Below are positions 33,256 to 44,985 of a DNA stretch of 64,000 nucleotides, one piece after another. This DNA is from Tieghemiomyces parasiticus. Lineage: Eukaryota; Kickxellomycota; Dimargaritomycetes; Dimargaritales; Dimargaritaceae. Every line of letters starts with the position of its first letter. Position 1 is the first letter of the stretch. The position numbers were made by a program, and so were the translations under genes. Below the pieces are notes generated by a model, which saw nothing but the letters and a program-made list of their open reading frames with translations, did not search any database and was not told the DNA's origin. Location of the stretch: contig JANBPT010000123.1 in assembly GCA_027575765.1 (NCBI GenBank), positions 1-64,000 on the forward strand. The letters run 5' to 3'.

Positions 33256-35018
33256 GAGGGGCGAAAAGGGAAATGCTAGCGATGGCGAGTTTCGGGGGGA
33301 AGGTGAGCGGTACAGTGCTGATAATAAGAAGTACAGAAATGTATAAATGCCACGGACAAGTAAAGTGGAACAGCAGGTCGAGGCTTGGAAGGCATCGCAG
33401 GCCATGTACTTACTCAGTTACGGCGACTAGGTGGGGGGGGCTAGAGGTCGTTTCGGGGCCACGTCATTCCACGTTCTAGGTTGGAAGGGTGGCGGGGTCA
33501 ATTGATCCCCGGTTTCACAAGTAAATTTAATATTATTTGCCAACGAGTTTACGCCATGCGATGATGGATATCACGCTGCTAGCGTGTAGTATTTTGCGGC
33601 GTGTGTCTCGTGAATTTGCGTTTCGATGGAGGCAAATTGTGCGTTTAACGAGCCGAGCCGTTTGTGAGTGCGTATGCGTTGATGAACCTATGGCAAAGTG
33701 AGAAAGCAGAATGGCCAAAGGTCGTGCCTATTAGTACGTTAGCTCACAGCAGGCGGCAGTTATTCCATCCATTTCTCGGATGAGGCTTCTCTGCCCAGCC
33801 GACTCGCCTTTAGGGTGCCTCCCCTCCAATACATCAAATGGAGAGCGGCACGAGTACTTTGCTTTTGTCACAGCTTAGCCCTGCGATAACAGGGCCAGAA
33901 AGTGCTTTATGGACCTGGTGGGGAACAGCCATCGTACTGGCACTTCACCCGCGGCTTCTTGTCAGACGTAGTAGTGGCCTTGCACTTTGCAGCCTTGGCA
34001 GGCGCCAGACCACCACCACCACCACCATCATCTTGGGACTTTGTACACTGGAACCACTCCGGAACCTCGCCATTGGCCCAGAGGCTCAAGAGGATTATGG
34101 TGTATTAAATACATGGGGGCTGCGAATACGATATAAAAGTAAAGGGTTATAGGGCAGTCTCTTGTTTACTGAGGCGGCCGGCGGACAGATACTATATATC
34201 CATTCCGGCCTTAACTTCCAACAGCTGATGCGAAGTAACAGCAGTGATGAATACATCATAGAAAATCAGCAGGGAAAAACACAACATGAGAGAGACGAGA
34301 GGACACTGAAGCATGCTATCCTAAGAACGACTCATCGTAGGATAATGCATCAAACGGTGCAGGCGACTTCGATGGACTCAGCTTATCGTGATCGTTCCGA
34401 ACCCAGGTGAGAGGTCGCTGTTAAGGCTGCGATCACAAGCTGGCGATTATTCCAAACACAATAATCATCGATGGAATTGATCTCGGCTGGTATGGCAAGT
34501 AGCATCTACCTGGCACTGTCGGTGCAGCTCGAGGACCTGGCTTCAGCGACATCAACAGCAACAGACGCAACGCAGTATCCACTCGTTCTGACGCAAAATG
34601 CGACGACGCATACTAGCTGGCCACGGCCTGTGTAAACAACGCGTCACCCAAGACGCACAGTTGGCGAGTGGGTAGCGCACAATTCTCATCTCAGTAGGCG
34701 CAAAAATAAATTTTCTGCTATGTGAACACCTCTGTAAAATACAGTAGATGATGATAAATCAACAGAGAACTTGTGGATATAGGTATGGCAGATTTATTGT
34801 GATTCTTAACTAAAATTATCTACGGCGAGGTGAACTACAACTACATATAATTAGGTGGGTTATTCTAGAGGCGAGAGAATACACGACGGTGATGGGGTGG
34901 GGTGGGGGAGATCATGCTGCTTGGAGACGTTCTGTCTTTTTTTTGTTTGTTTGTAACGGAGCAATGAAGTTCCGCACTACATCGGCGAAGTCGCCTACAG
35001 GAAAGGGAGGGGGGTGGT
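33256..35018. other. Spacer without recognised gene
   Basis: A short plus-strand frame at 34471-34635 (54 codons, ATG) and a Gly/Cys-rich minus frame at 33907-34089 were examined and not accepted as genes. Otherwise featureless, locally A-rich around 34.2-34.9 kb. Confidence 0.5.
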
Positions 35019-35720
35019 TTAGTAGTAGGGGCCTGGTGGGCCCTGGTTTTGGTTGATGAACGTTAACCCGCTGTGTTCGGGGAAATGGCTCTGGCCGCCC
35101 ATCTCGTCACCGTCAGGCTTTCCGCCATGCGGGTCTTTCTCGACCTTGGTGGTCTGGTGAAGTTGTGTAGTATGATATATATATATATATATATGTATAA
35201 GGTAGGCAACGATGCAATCAGGGTTAGCAATCGGCTTGATCGGTGAGGTATACGGTGGGCTGTAGTGGGTCGGAGACGATAGACAATTCCCTGGCTCCCG
35301 GGTTATCTCACTTTATAGACCCATCACACCTTGCTCCAAGTTGAAACCCACTCTTCAACTTAAGCCCTGAAAGCCTCGGTCACTTACATCCCGGTATCGC
35401 TGGAGGTAAATCTTGAGGGCCTCGGCATAGTTCTCGAAACCAAGGGACTGCATGGCCCACAGAATATCCTCGCCGTTGATGGTCTTACGCTTCTCCTGCT
35501 GGCAACGGTCGCTGGCCTCGCTGGTGATGAACGAGATGAATTCCGAGACGCACTCCTGTACGGTTTCCTTAGCCTCCTTGGCGATCTTGGCGTTGTCAGG
35601 TAGTGCGCGCTTCATGATACGAGCCACGTTGGCGATAGGCAGGAAACGGTCCTGCTCCTTCACGTCGTCGTAGTCGTCGTGGCCATGGTGGGACGAAGGA
35701 GGAGGCGAGTGGTTCGACAT
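35019..35720 (-). CDS. HAP3: CCAAT-binding factor subunit HAP3 / NF-YB
   Basis: Histone-fold subunit of the heterotrimeric CCAAT-binding complex, which pairs with HAP5/NF-YC and recruits HAP2/NF-YA at promoters in the nucleus. Exons 35720-35388 and 35153-35019 (234-nt intron, phase 0) give 155 aa. The histone fold opens with [20 protein letters not shown] and continues through [20 protein letters not shown] and [13 protein letters not shown] to [11 protein letters not shown]. The second exon adds a hydrophilic tail ending GPPGPYY. The N-terminus is a short His/Ser/Pro-rich tail. The intron contains a TA microsatellite. Reading through the donor would give an alternative short tail, but the GTAAGT and the in-phase downstream exon favour splicing. 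Confidence 0.95.
35176..35194. repeat. (TA)n microsatellite
   Basis: About nine TA repeats in the HAP3 intron, just upstream of the acceptor. Confidence 0.9.
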
Positions 35721-37736
35721 GGCGTGGTCGTGCGCGTAGCAGTCTAGTGCAGGGAAGATAGATAGCAGTGGATCGAAAAAGCAAACGTGAGAACGGACGC
35801 GGGGAGGGGGAGAGGTGGTGGGGTTGGGTTAGAGGTGTCATAAGGATGGTTACGGGGTCATACCATGACCTCCCCTTCACTGACCAGGCTGGCGTGGTTA
35901 AACCGCCTAACCCCAGTTCAGAGGGCTAGCAGTCGTGCGCACTGGTAAGCTCGAGCCCGGGCCGAGCATGGCTGCGGGATTAAGCCGCTGCGCTACTGGA
36001 AATGTCCACCGCTAGCAGCCCTGCTCCTGTCAGTGGCGGGAAGGACCTGTGCTGGCAGGCGCATTCCGCGCGCGCCCGCCCACTCTCCCTTGGGCACTTT
36101 GCACCGCGGCGTCCTAACGGGTCTGTCTGCCTACCTACCTAAGGATCTATACCCTAAAAGACCTTTTGAAGGGACGTGTTGCTTAGCGGTCGTCAAAGCC
36201 GAGCGCGGCCGTTAGTCTATATACAAGACGGTATCAAAGGTGGTGGCGGTCTGCGGTACGGACTCGGGGAGGACGACCGAATGGAATGAGCGGACAGGAG
36301 ACTGGTCAACAAAATAAGCCAATACTAAAAGTGCGGTTCAATAGGGAGGGAGTTAGGGAGGGTGGGGGTAAGCCAGTAAGGAGGAAAAGTAGAATAGGAA
36401 GGGGGAGGAGCGAATAAAGTAGTAGGTAGAAGAAGGTTGGTAAGGGAGAGGGCAAAGGACGGACGGTGCCAGGTTAGAAATGGAGCGCAAAAGCATGGCG
36501 GTGGGGGAGGAGGTCAACGCGACAAGGATATTGGATGGATTCGTAAGGGGGAGGGGCGTAGTGGGGCTGCTGCCTCTATCTCTGCCTCATGGCCACCTAA
36601 GTACGGGGAAATCTTCCCGGGAATACACGGATGGCGTAGTGGCGGGGCAGGGTGGGAAAAAAACATGCGGCGAGGCGGGGGGGCCGACGCGGCGTAGCTG
36701 CCTGTCCGTGGGGGTCGCCGCCCCTCCCATAACCCTCCCCACATACACGTATTGTACCAGGACATAGCAATCGGCGGCAGTAGGGCGGGTTTTGTGATGT
36801 CGGATGCCCTATCCCAGCCCTGCAACCCCGCCCGCAACGTTGCGCAAAAGGTCAAAATGGTCGGCGATAGATATTCAGTGGGAGGGAGACAGTACACACA
36901 CAAAAAAAAAACACTTGTCAACGCCAGTGGATGAGGGAGGAGGAGGGGCTACAGAAATATAGCCGGCACCTGCCTACAACGAATCGCTCTTTCGGGTCAC
37001 GGCGACGTCACGATAAACCGCCGTCGCCACTCCCTTCATCCCGGACAACAGGACTGTATCGGCGAGATGCCAGCGCACTCCAGCTGATCCCCCACCCATC
37101 CCGAGCACACTGATCCAGGGCCGTCTAAATACTGTGCCACTCGAGGCTGCTACTCTCACACCTCTGCCAAGATTACCTTGCCGACTATCCCTCGATCTCC
37201 ACCGTTGACGGCGAAACGGGAAAGGGGCAGGCCCCGCCGAACGTCCCAAAGGAAGAGCGCCCTCTCGTATCGAAAAATTGGCCCGATCGTTCGAGGGCGC
37301 GCACTGCGCCTTATTCGTCTAAGCGCGCCACGCCTTCCGTTGGGAGGCGCCCTTCTGAAGCCCCTCAGGGCCCAATGGCGGTGCCAAATTCCCGTTTACC
37401 AGCTCGAGTAATTTCCCACGCGCGGGGTTTAATAAAATCCGGGAAGTGGATTGTGTGTCTCATGAAAGCGTGGCTGCAGCGTGGTGGAGGCCGGAGAGGC
37501 CGTCAGGGCACACAAAGCACAGGGTGGCCGCCGGTGATAGGCCCGTCATCACTGATCCGGGTAGAGGGGGGGGGTGTGTGTGCCTCCGCCCGTCTCTGTG
37601 CACACAGAGCAACGGCCCCTGGTGTACCGACGTTTATGGAGATAACAGTATCATATTAAAGATGTACAGGTGGTACAGGTGAGATATACAGGTACAGTGG
37701 CACGGATAGCCCGGCAAGAAATCGAGCGTGAGGTTC
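35721..37736. other. Spacer without recognised gene
   Basis: It holds the HAP3 promoter and 1.5 kb of unassigned, purine-rich sequence (36.3-36.7 kb). At 35930-36000 the minus strand has an A-box-like word but no tRNA fold. Confidence 0.5.
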
Positions 37737-39859
37737 CTACTCCGAGAGTTCGTTAAAGGATACAGTGCGACCCTCATTGTCGATAATGTCCCACTTCTCC
37801 TCGTCCTCCCGTTCGAACTGGTCCATGTCATCCTCGCAGAAGCGCAATTCACGTAGGTAAGCAGTGGCCTTGCTAGGAATGGACGGGTCGCGCGTGTACA
37901 ACTCCAGCGTGTGCCGCACCACCTCATAGAAACCGTGGGCGAATTGCGTGGAGGGCGGGTAGGGCCGGAGCTCGCTAATATGGAAGGGGAGGGGACAGAG
38001 GAAATGGTGGGTAGGAGGGGGTTAGTGTCGTCGCCGCTATTTTTATTTCTTCCGTTAAATCCAGTCGTGGGCGTTACGACGCTCGTGGTTAACTATGCGG
38101 GTGCTTTAGCCTAATTCTCACTTACCTGGCCTCACGGGGCTGCGATTTCAGACAGGCCGCGCGAAGATTCATGGCGGACTGCGATACCATGGACAGAGGA
38201 ATGTCGAGGCCCTGTAAGGAACACAGGTAGAGTACGTTGTAGTTGAACATCGACAACCCAATCGCAAAGCGGTCCAAGTTGTGGTCAGTCATGTATAGTG
38301 GCACGATCCTGGTCAGGTGTATGACAATGTAGGGTAAAATAAGCATGATGATAATAACAATCAGTTCGTTATCCTAACCTGTAGGTTAGAGTTTCAGCCG
38401 CGGCGTATGCGTAGCTGAGTAACGGTCCATCTCTACGACCGTCAGAGAAGGCGACCTGAATTAAACAACCTACTCTTTCCGCCGCCGGGCCCAGTTGGGA
38501 AAAATAACCGTCTCTGCTCCGGCTATAGTGAAGACGAATGGTAACGGGACATCGTAGTACCGAACCAGGGTGTCGAGCAGGTGGAGGGCATAGCCTAGGC
38601 AGGCATTCACGTAATCGGCAGGGAACTCTGGGATGGCGGACCACGTTCACGGGGAGAGGTGAGAGCAGACGTGAGTAAGTACGGATTTGTAGCAGCTGAT
38701 ACCATTTTCCGGTAAGTCTACCCCATTGCCGGTTCCAACCCGCTCACTCATACCACGGTACTTACTATGCCATTCGTTGGCCGTGGGCCACAGCAGACTT
38801 CCTACATGTGCCACCAGACCGTCACCAGGGGCCTGAAACGACGCCGATGAGGCCCGGATACGCACCAACTTGAGATCGAAGATGAAGAGGAGCTCGACCG
38901 CCAGCATACGCTGGCCTTTATCGAGGCTACGGTCTAACCGGGCGGCCTCGGCGAGATACGGATCAGGTACTTTCGTGAAGAGCGAGGTGAAGGGGTCCGT
39001 GGTAGGTTCAGCGGGGTTCGCGTCGATCGAGGAGTCCAAGGTGGCGTTTGATGGCGAAGGCATCGTCAAGTCGTAGAGTGCCATCCAGTGGCGTCGGTCT
39101 TTGACCGCTTGGGCCCGGACCCGACGAAGTCTGTCCTGACGGACCTCGAATGCCTGCCGACGCTCTCGCAACGATTCACGTTCTAGCACGTCGAAAGAAC
39201 AGAGGGTGGGAGGGACCGCGGGGTGGGGGAAATGACAAGGTGTTAGGTCGGGCCGGGGTTCTAGTATAGCGACGGCGTTGCTTGTGGGCCACCTAGTCAG
39301 CATGGCCGCGTCATAGTGGCATTACAAGTGTGATGGAGGGGGTGGGGAAAGAGGAGGGAGGGACCGGCCCTTCGGCTCTAACGTATTAAAACACACCTAC
39401 CTTCGGTCAGGTGTCGTCGCATGGTCTCAATCTGGGCCTCGAGGGCCCCAGCCCGGCGTTTGGCATCTTGGAGTTCAATGGTCTTGCGGCTGTGCTGGAG
39501 AGGCCCCGAAGTTAGCAGCATAGTAACGGAGCGGACAGCGATTTTCTTCTTCTTTTTGATGCGCGTTAGCCGCTTGCGATGTTTAGCCACCCTGTATTCG
39601 CGGTTCATAGAGGGGGGGAAGGTGGAGAGGAGGCACGACGGGTTGCAGGTATCACACAACAGGTTAGAGCTATTGGTACGACGGCGGATATACAGGCCAG
39701 GAGGAGGCCGGACTTGAGCCGTCCGGTCGCTCTATCGAACGTCATTACGTCGGCGATATACAAGCGTAGCGCTTGCCTCATTGCGATTAGTTACTTTTCG
39801 TCGAGGCAGTCCTGGCAGTAGAATGCGGTAAACTCCGCGTGGCATCCGACGCACTCCAT
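37737..39859 (-). CDS. ATG14: ATG14 / Barkor, autophagy PI3-kinase complex I subunit
   Basis: Subunit that targets the Vps34-Vps15-Vps30 lipid kinase to the ER/phagophore site in autophagy. Seven exons in consistent phase (39859-39795, 39669-39401, 39182-38766, 38627-38474, 38414-38379, 38308-38126, 37974-37737) give 453 aa. The N-terminus carries the cysteine pairs of Barkor: C3/C6, C15/C18, C27/C30. A basic stretch and a coiled coil follow (LQDAKRRAGALEAQIETM, ESLRERRQAFEVRQDRLR). The BARA-like C-half contains VNACLGYALHLLDTLVRYY, VPLPF, then DRFAIGLSMFNYNVLYLCSL, which matches the NILYLC block of Barkor. The relative UVRAG/VPS38 is the main alternative; the cysteine pairs favour ATG14. The 36-nt exon 5 and its 59-nt upstream intron are the weakest part of the model. 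Confidence 0.82.
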
Positions 39860-40681
39860 GGCGACAGAGTGGGATGGGTCTGACGACCTGTGGCGGCCGG
39901 GGATGAAGGTGCAGGAAGGTTGGTTCAACAGTGTAAGGGCAACTAGGCTGTGCTTTGGTAGCCGGGACGAGGGTATGGCGGGCGATGGGGCCGTGTCGGG
40001 TTTATGAATGCGCACCGGCTTGAATGGCCGAAGGAATGGGCAAGGCGTTGAAGTGTCGTGGAGCACAAGCGCAAGGTCACCGGGTCATCCCGCACAGCGT
40101 CAGGTCTGTCGTTAAGCGGAGCCTGGTAAATAACCTGGAGGTAGAGGGCAGCAACCTAGAACTATGGGTTGTGTGGGTGTGGCGGTTCTGGAGTGGGTCG
40201 GAGGGTCGGGGGAGAGGAACAAGAACGTTATACTCGTGGTGAAAAGACAGTGCAGCACATGTATTTGGCCCTGGCCGCAGCCTTCACAGTAGCTTTCCCC
40301 GCTTGTTCACTCCACCAATCCGCTGTGCAGGCTGTGGAGGTTCTCGAGGGGTTTTCGTTGTAGACATATCCCCCCCCTTGGCCAACCCTGGCTAAGCCAT
40401 ATACGCCCGCGTGACTAGTGAGTAGGCTTTGCACCGGGCATATGCTTATTCTTATGTGTGGTCGTTGATTTGCCCCTTTTCAATCAAACACATTGGGCTG
40501 AGCAAACCTGTGATATTGTCCAAAACCCCGTTTGTTATCTTTTATTTTAATTTATATCCACGGGTGATGGTCCAGACGAAGACTGGCACGAGCTCCTACA
40601 CAGGACAGTCAAAAGAAAAAAAAAAGGGGGGGGAGTGCAGGAAACAAAACGAAAAAGGCCCGCCGAAGTATCACCGCCTCA
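39860..40681. other. Spacer ATG14 / PEX19
   Basis: ATG14 promoter and PEX19 3' region. It contains an A14/G9 homopolymer pair at about 40616-40634. No gene is seen. Confidence 0.55.
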
Positions 40682-41870
40682 TCACATTATGCTACAGTTG
40701 TCCATACCGGGTAGCTTGGGCATGCCATCCGACCCATGCTCCATATCGGGCGCTATCTCCTTGAGGAGTTCTTTAGGAGGTTGACCGCAGTCCTGCATGT
40801 TACGCATCAGGTCCAGCAGCTCGGCCTGGCCATCCTCGTTCTTGGTCCGTTCCTCGTAATCCGGGGCGTCGTAGAATGTCACAATCTGTCGCACGTACTC
40901 ATACTGCCGTTCGTAGGGTCCGAGGTCTTCCGCCGACATCTTGCTCCGCTGCTCGGCCAGCCAGTCGGGGTACTTAACCGACAGCTCCTTCATAGGCTCG
41001 TAAAGGACATCTTTGGTCATCACCTGGGTCAAGAGTCCCAGGACCATGTCCTCGAAGTTACCGCCGTCGGCCATACCCTCCATCTGTTTCATCATATCGC
41101 CAAACATCGAATCAAAGTTTTGGTCCGAAAGGTTGGTCTGGGAAATCAGGGTGGGTTTGGGCGGTACGGAAGGAGAGACATCAAGGCAAGATTAGAAGTG
41201 TCCGAGCTAAATGTATATGGAGGAGGGGAGCGGGCGGGTGACTTAACATGCCAGGCGGCCCCTCGGCCTTCGGGGGATCACAAGCCAGTGGCAAAGTCAG
41301 TGTAACACTTACGTCGGCCTGCTCGGAACTGCTGTCCAGCTTATTTATCGTACTCTGGATTTTGTCACGGAAACTCTGGGACTCGCCCGCGGGTTTGGGC
41401 GGTGGTGGTGAAGAGGCCGCTGGCGACGACTCGGGTGCGGCCCGGGCCGATGTGTCTGCCCTGACCGGAGCTTTGGGTAGAGAGGAGGCGCCCATCAAAT
41501 CATCCAAGCCGGTACCTTCAAGGCCCTTTAACAGACTGTCGATTGCCGACTTGACGTCCTTATCGTTCGCGCTGGGGTCCCCCATGAGACTACCCATGCC
41601 CTCGGCCAGTTGCCGGGCAAACTCTTCTTCGAAATCGTCCGTCAGCCATGCCTCCGCCGTGGCGGCGGGGCCTTCAGAGGCTGCCTTGGCGTTCGAAGAT
41701 AACTGACTAGCGGGTGCCGGCCCGAAGGGCGTCGGTTTCTTCGCATCGGTGAAAGCGGACGAGCCGGGGGGCTTAGTGGCATGTGCTTGGAAGTCGTCAA
41801 GTACATTATCGAGCAGGTCATCCAGGCCGTCGTCATCCACGTCGGGCCGTTGTCTCGATGGGTCGACCAT
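40682..41870 (-). CDS. PEX19: Peroxin 19, farnesylated peroxisomal membrane protein receptor
   Basis: Cytosolic chaperone and import receptor for peroxisomal membrane proteins; it docks on PEX3 through its N-terminus. Exons 41870-41313 and 41137-40682 (175-nt intron, phase 0) give 337 aa, near yeast Pex19 (342). The N-terminus has the acidic PEX3-binding type helix DDDGLDDLLDNVLDDF. The middle includes DDFEEEFARQLAEGMGSLM and an Ala/Pro/Ser linker. The C-domain carries GGNFEDMVLGLLTQVMTKDV and LYEPMKELSVKYPDWL. It ends CSIM, a CaaX box for farnesylation. The start at 41870 is preferred over an in-frame ATG 22 codons upstream because the PEX3-binding helix normally follows within ~20 residues. 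Confidence 0.95.
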
Positions 41871-42620
41871 GGCAGTAATGGGTATGTGGTTGCACGCGCG
41901 CGTGTGTATATGGGTGTGGAGTAACGATGTCAAACGGCGAGCAGGGGTGGGGGAGGGGAGGGGAGGGGAGGTGTATGCGTGTCGTGTGGCCTGAATGAAC
42001 GAGTTAGAGCGGATTGTTAGGAGGGAGAGGGAGGTTGTAGAAAGGCGGAGTAGAGAGGGTCAAGGAGGTCATTCCGGCCCTCTAGGATGGGGGAGGCCTT
42101 GGAAGCGAGGTAGAGGCGTTGTTGGGTCGACAAGGCTGGAAAAAAAGCCACTGGGTGTGAGAGGTGTAAATGGCCGCGACCAAGCCTCCTTATTATTCGT
42201 GCTGGCTCTGAGCCTCCGTGTTAGGTAGACTCTGTGGCTGGATGGTCCATGAAGGAAGCGGTGTAATTAATAGGCGCTACACATGGCCAGTCAAACACCC
42301 CCGTCCTATTCTCTGCTACCGTATTCCCCTAGTCCCTCACTCTGCTTCGCACGTGAAGGAAGGCCTCTAGCACATGTCTGAGGAGCACGCGCTGAGAGCG
42401 CCGGGTGGCTTTCCACTGTCCCCCCCTTAATTTGGTGGTGATTGGTTAGAGGCCAGGACAGACATCACTATAGACCCTTCCCTCCGAGGGTACGGTGGTC
42501 AAACAGTCAACCTTTATATAAAACTACATGACAAGCACTGTAGGTGACCCTACGAAGATAACAAAATCAACCATATTTATCTCATTCATAGCTCCTGCGA
42601 TCCGGGTGGCTTCGTATATT
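41871..42620. other. PEX19 upstream region
   Basis: Promoter side of PEX19, G/A-rich at 41940-42080 on the plus strand. No coding feature is recognised. Confidence 0.5.
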
Positions 42621-43810
42621 TTATGCCTTGGCATAGGCATCAACCCAGGTCATATTTGTTAACCTAGTTATACCATTAATTTTAAGTTTCTTTCGTGTGC
42701 GTTGTAAAGTCCGGCTAGTGTGTGCCTTCGCAAAGATAGTTTCGGCGGGTTTGCCGAATGCGTTGTGATCAACCACAAAGAAATTTACCCCAGGATCTAT
42801 TACCTGGGCGGCACGAGTCGGCAGTTCTGCAGTCGCCATGCTCTAGGTCCATAACGACTTCGGTCACCCCACAATGGTTTTTAGCGTCCCAGTAAGTACG
42901 GTAGAGTCGACCGGACAAGCCAGGTTGCTTATGTAAGCGCTTAATGTGGGCTACTGACGCCGAGACAACCCTGGGTTGATTATCAGATAATAACAATTGA
43001 AAAACGGGACTATAGGGGACGCCTGCCCGAACCTTTGCGCCTGCGGGACCTAGACGCTGGTAATAGGTGTTAAGGTGGTTTTGTAGCCGTGCCGTTTCAG
43101 TTCTCCGGGGGGTTCCGGCTGTAAGTAATCGGGGAGACTACCCCAAGCGCCTGAGACTCTCTACATTCTTCTACAAGTAGGCTGTCGCTGTGGGTCTCAG
43201 TCGTGGCAGTTCGGCTTGGGTTATATGCTGACCGTTGTCCCTCCATACCCAGGGCGTAGATATCCTCTTCTGGGGACCTAGGGTACGTAGTTGGTGGGCT
43301 TAAGGGACGGCGAGGTAGCGTTCGTGAACCGGACTGCCGGTAGCCAGTGGTATCAACCGGGAAGCTTGGGGGATAAGGTGCCGGAGGCTCGTCTTGTTTT
43401 ACTAGCGGACCAACCTCGCCGTGAAGTCTGCTGGCTGCTGCTGAGCTGTCATACCTCGTGATAGGCAGATGCACACGCTGGTCCGATAGTGGCACTGTGC
43501 TATACGAAGGCCATAGTGATACATCTTACCCCTCGAAAAAGTTATGCTCGTCAAAAGGGCCAAGAGGTAGATGGGTCGGTGAGGGACCTTGGCCAAAGGG
43601 TTGGGCGTTTTCCTCAGTTCCAGGTGTAGAAAGAAGGCCCGACCAGGTGCGATTATCGAATTAGGTGTACTGCACTAGGATGTCGATCCCACCCGAGTCT
43701 ACAGGCGCGACCAGATCGAACCGTCTATACGCGTCGTTCGAAGACAAGATCATAGAGGAGGTAAGCGCGAGGACTAGCATGCCAAGCGAGGGTCGGGTGA
43801 TAAACACCAT
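42621..43810 (-). CDS. Possible five-exon secreted protein (or decayed gene)
   Basis: Unrecognised family. Starting at ATG 43810 the frame opens with a signal peptide (MVFITRPSLGMLVLALTSSM). Continued unspliced, the frame meets stops near 43661, 43527 and 43097 and two frame changes. Splicing removes all of them: exons 43810-43676, 43612-43530, 43454-43142, 43056-42900 and 42826-42621 join in phase to 297 aa, with introns of 63, 75, 85 and 73 nt. The third intron has a CTTAAC branch-like element before TTACCAG. After the signal peptide comes a Pro/Ser-rich region (PYPPSFPVDTTGYRQ), then a more ordered half (FQLLLSDNQPRVVSASVAHI; GVNFFVVDHNAFGKPAETIF) ending in TNMTWVDAYAKA. Individual junctions are uncertain; a pseudogene with stops and shifts is the alternative. 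Confidence 0.4.
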
Positions 43811-44985
43811 AGCTGTGAGGTGCGGGCTGTTCAAAGACAGACTAGTCGGGGATGGACTGCAAAAAACGGAATGCGACAAGATATAAGGAGGTTAATGGTG
43901 ATAAGAAATGTGCGGCGGGTTATAGTTAACGTTGCAGGAACTAGATGGTGGTCACCAACTACAAACATAAAGTATGTTAGAGCTAGGGGGGGACAAGCCT
44001 TACACTGCCGTAGGGGAGCAGATGCCTTTATAATAACTTTCATTTTCTGCGTTCTTTCACTTGTATGAAACCACGCTTGGAATAGCGTCGGCTCGCCCTG
44101 ATGTGGCCCCAGCTAAGGTGAAGGGCTGGGCGAGTACATTGCGTAGCTACTAAATAAGAGTATACCAGCTAATTCCGACCAAGGCCCTTCTTCAATACTT
44201 TTCAGGATGCACGGTAGCGATCTACCAAGGATGAAAACTAGCCCTGGTGCCCACGTGTGGTACACGTATATGCAGTAATTGGTGATTATCTTTGACAGGA
44301 GTGGAAACCACTTTGGATCGTGCAGGAAATATACCATGGGACAATTACAAGGATTCGGTGAGGCAGACCTGGGCGTAAGTGGCGAGGTAGACACTAGCCC
44401 CACCCCCAACGAAAAAAAAAGGATGGCGGACGAAAAGCACACCGTCTGGATAGAACAAGCGATCTGTCCAACGAGACAAGCAGGAGGGAAGAATGACCGC
44501 CCTGGGGCTGTGCCAACAGAAGAGCGGCTGCAACATTTCGAACGGATTTGGGCTCAACGCATCGGCAATTCAAAAAAAGGGTAGGCCAGTGTGTAGTATG
44601 GTCATGCAGTAGTTGCTAGAATACCCCTTTGGTCGTTAGTTGAGCAAGGTGCAAGTAAAGTACGATGTTTTTTATGGTACACGCACAAAGGGCCAGCCAT
44701 TCAAGGAAGCGGGAGGGGAGGGGGCTCTATGGCAATAAAAGTAATAAGACGACAATCGGTTGACACCACCTCACGCTAAGGTTGGTATTGAAACTTGGCC
44801 AGGCTGGCCTTGAGTCGAGTGTGGGGGCTCACCGCCACGGTTGCGGCTAGTGTATCCGCAAGGAAATTCGAGGGTTACCAAAGTAATCATGAATTAGTCC
44901 AAGTATATATATATATATAGTGTTCACCACTGTAACACAGGCTAGGGGGTGACTAAAGGGAGAGCTCTAACTCCGACGATAAGGC
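43811..44985. other. Spacer with short unassigned frames
   Basis: RecQ 3' side. A plus-strand frame from ATG 44337 reaches a GTAAGT donor after 13 codons, but no partner exon was found. A TA microsatellite lies at 44903-44919. Confidence 0.45.
44903..44919. repeat. (TA)n microsatellite
   Basis: About eight TA repeats, just downstream of the RecQ coding end and possibly inside its last intron or terminal exon. Confidence 0.85.

Noticed and set aside
33907..34089. Gly-run, Cys-containing minus frame resembling a small secreted peptide
   Set aside because: No ATG or spliceable leader; a stop lies just upstream of the hydrophobic stretch.
35930..36005. tRNA-like words on the minus strand (TAGCGCAGCGG, GGCTCGAGC)
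   Set aside because: No acceptor or T stem can be paired; not a tRNA.
44113..44442. Signal-peptide-like minus frame next to RecQ
   Set aside because: It starts at GTG only and the rest is not protein-like.
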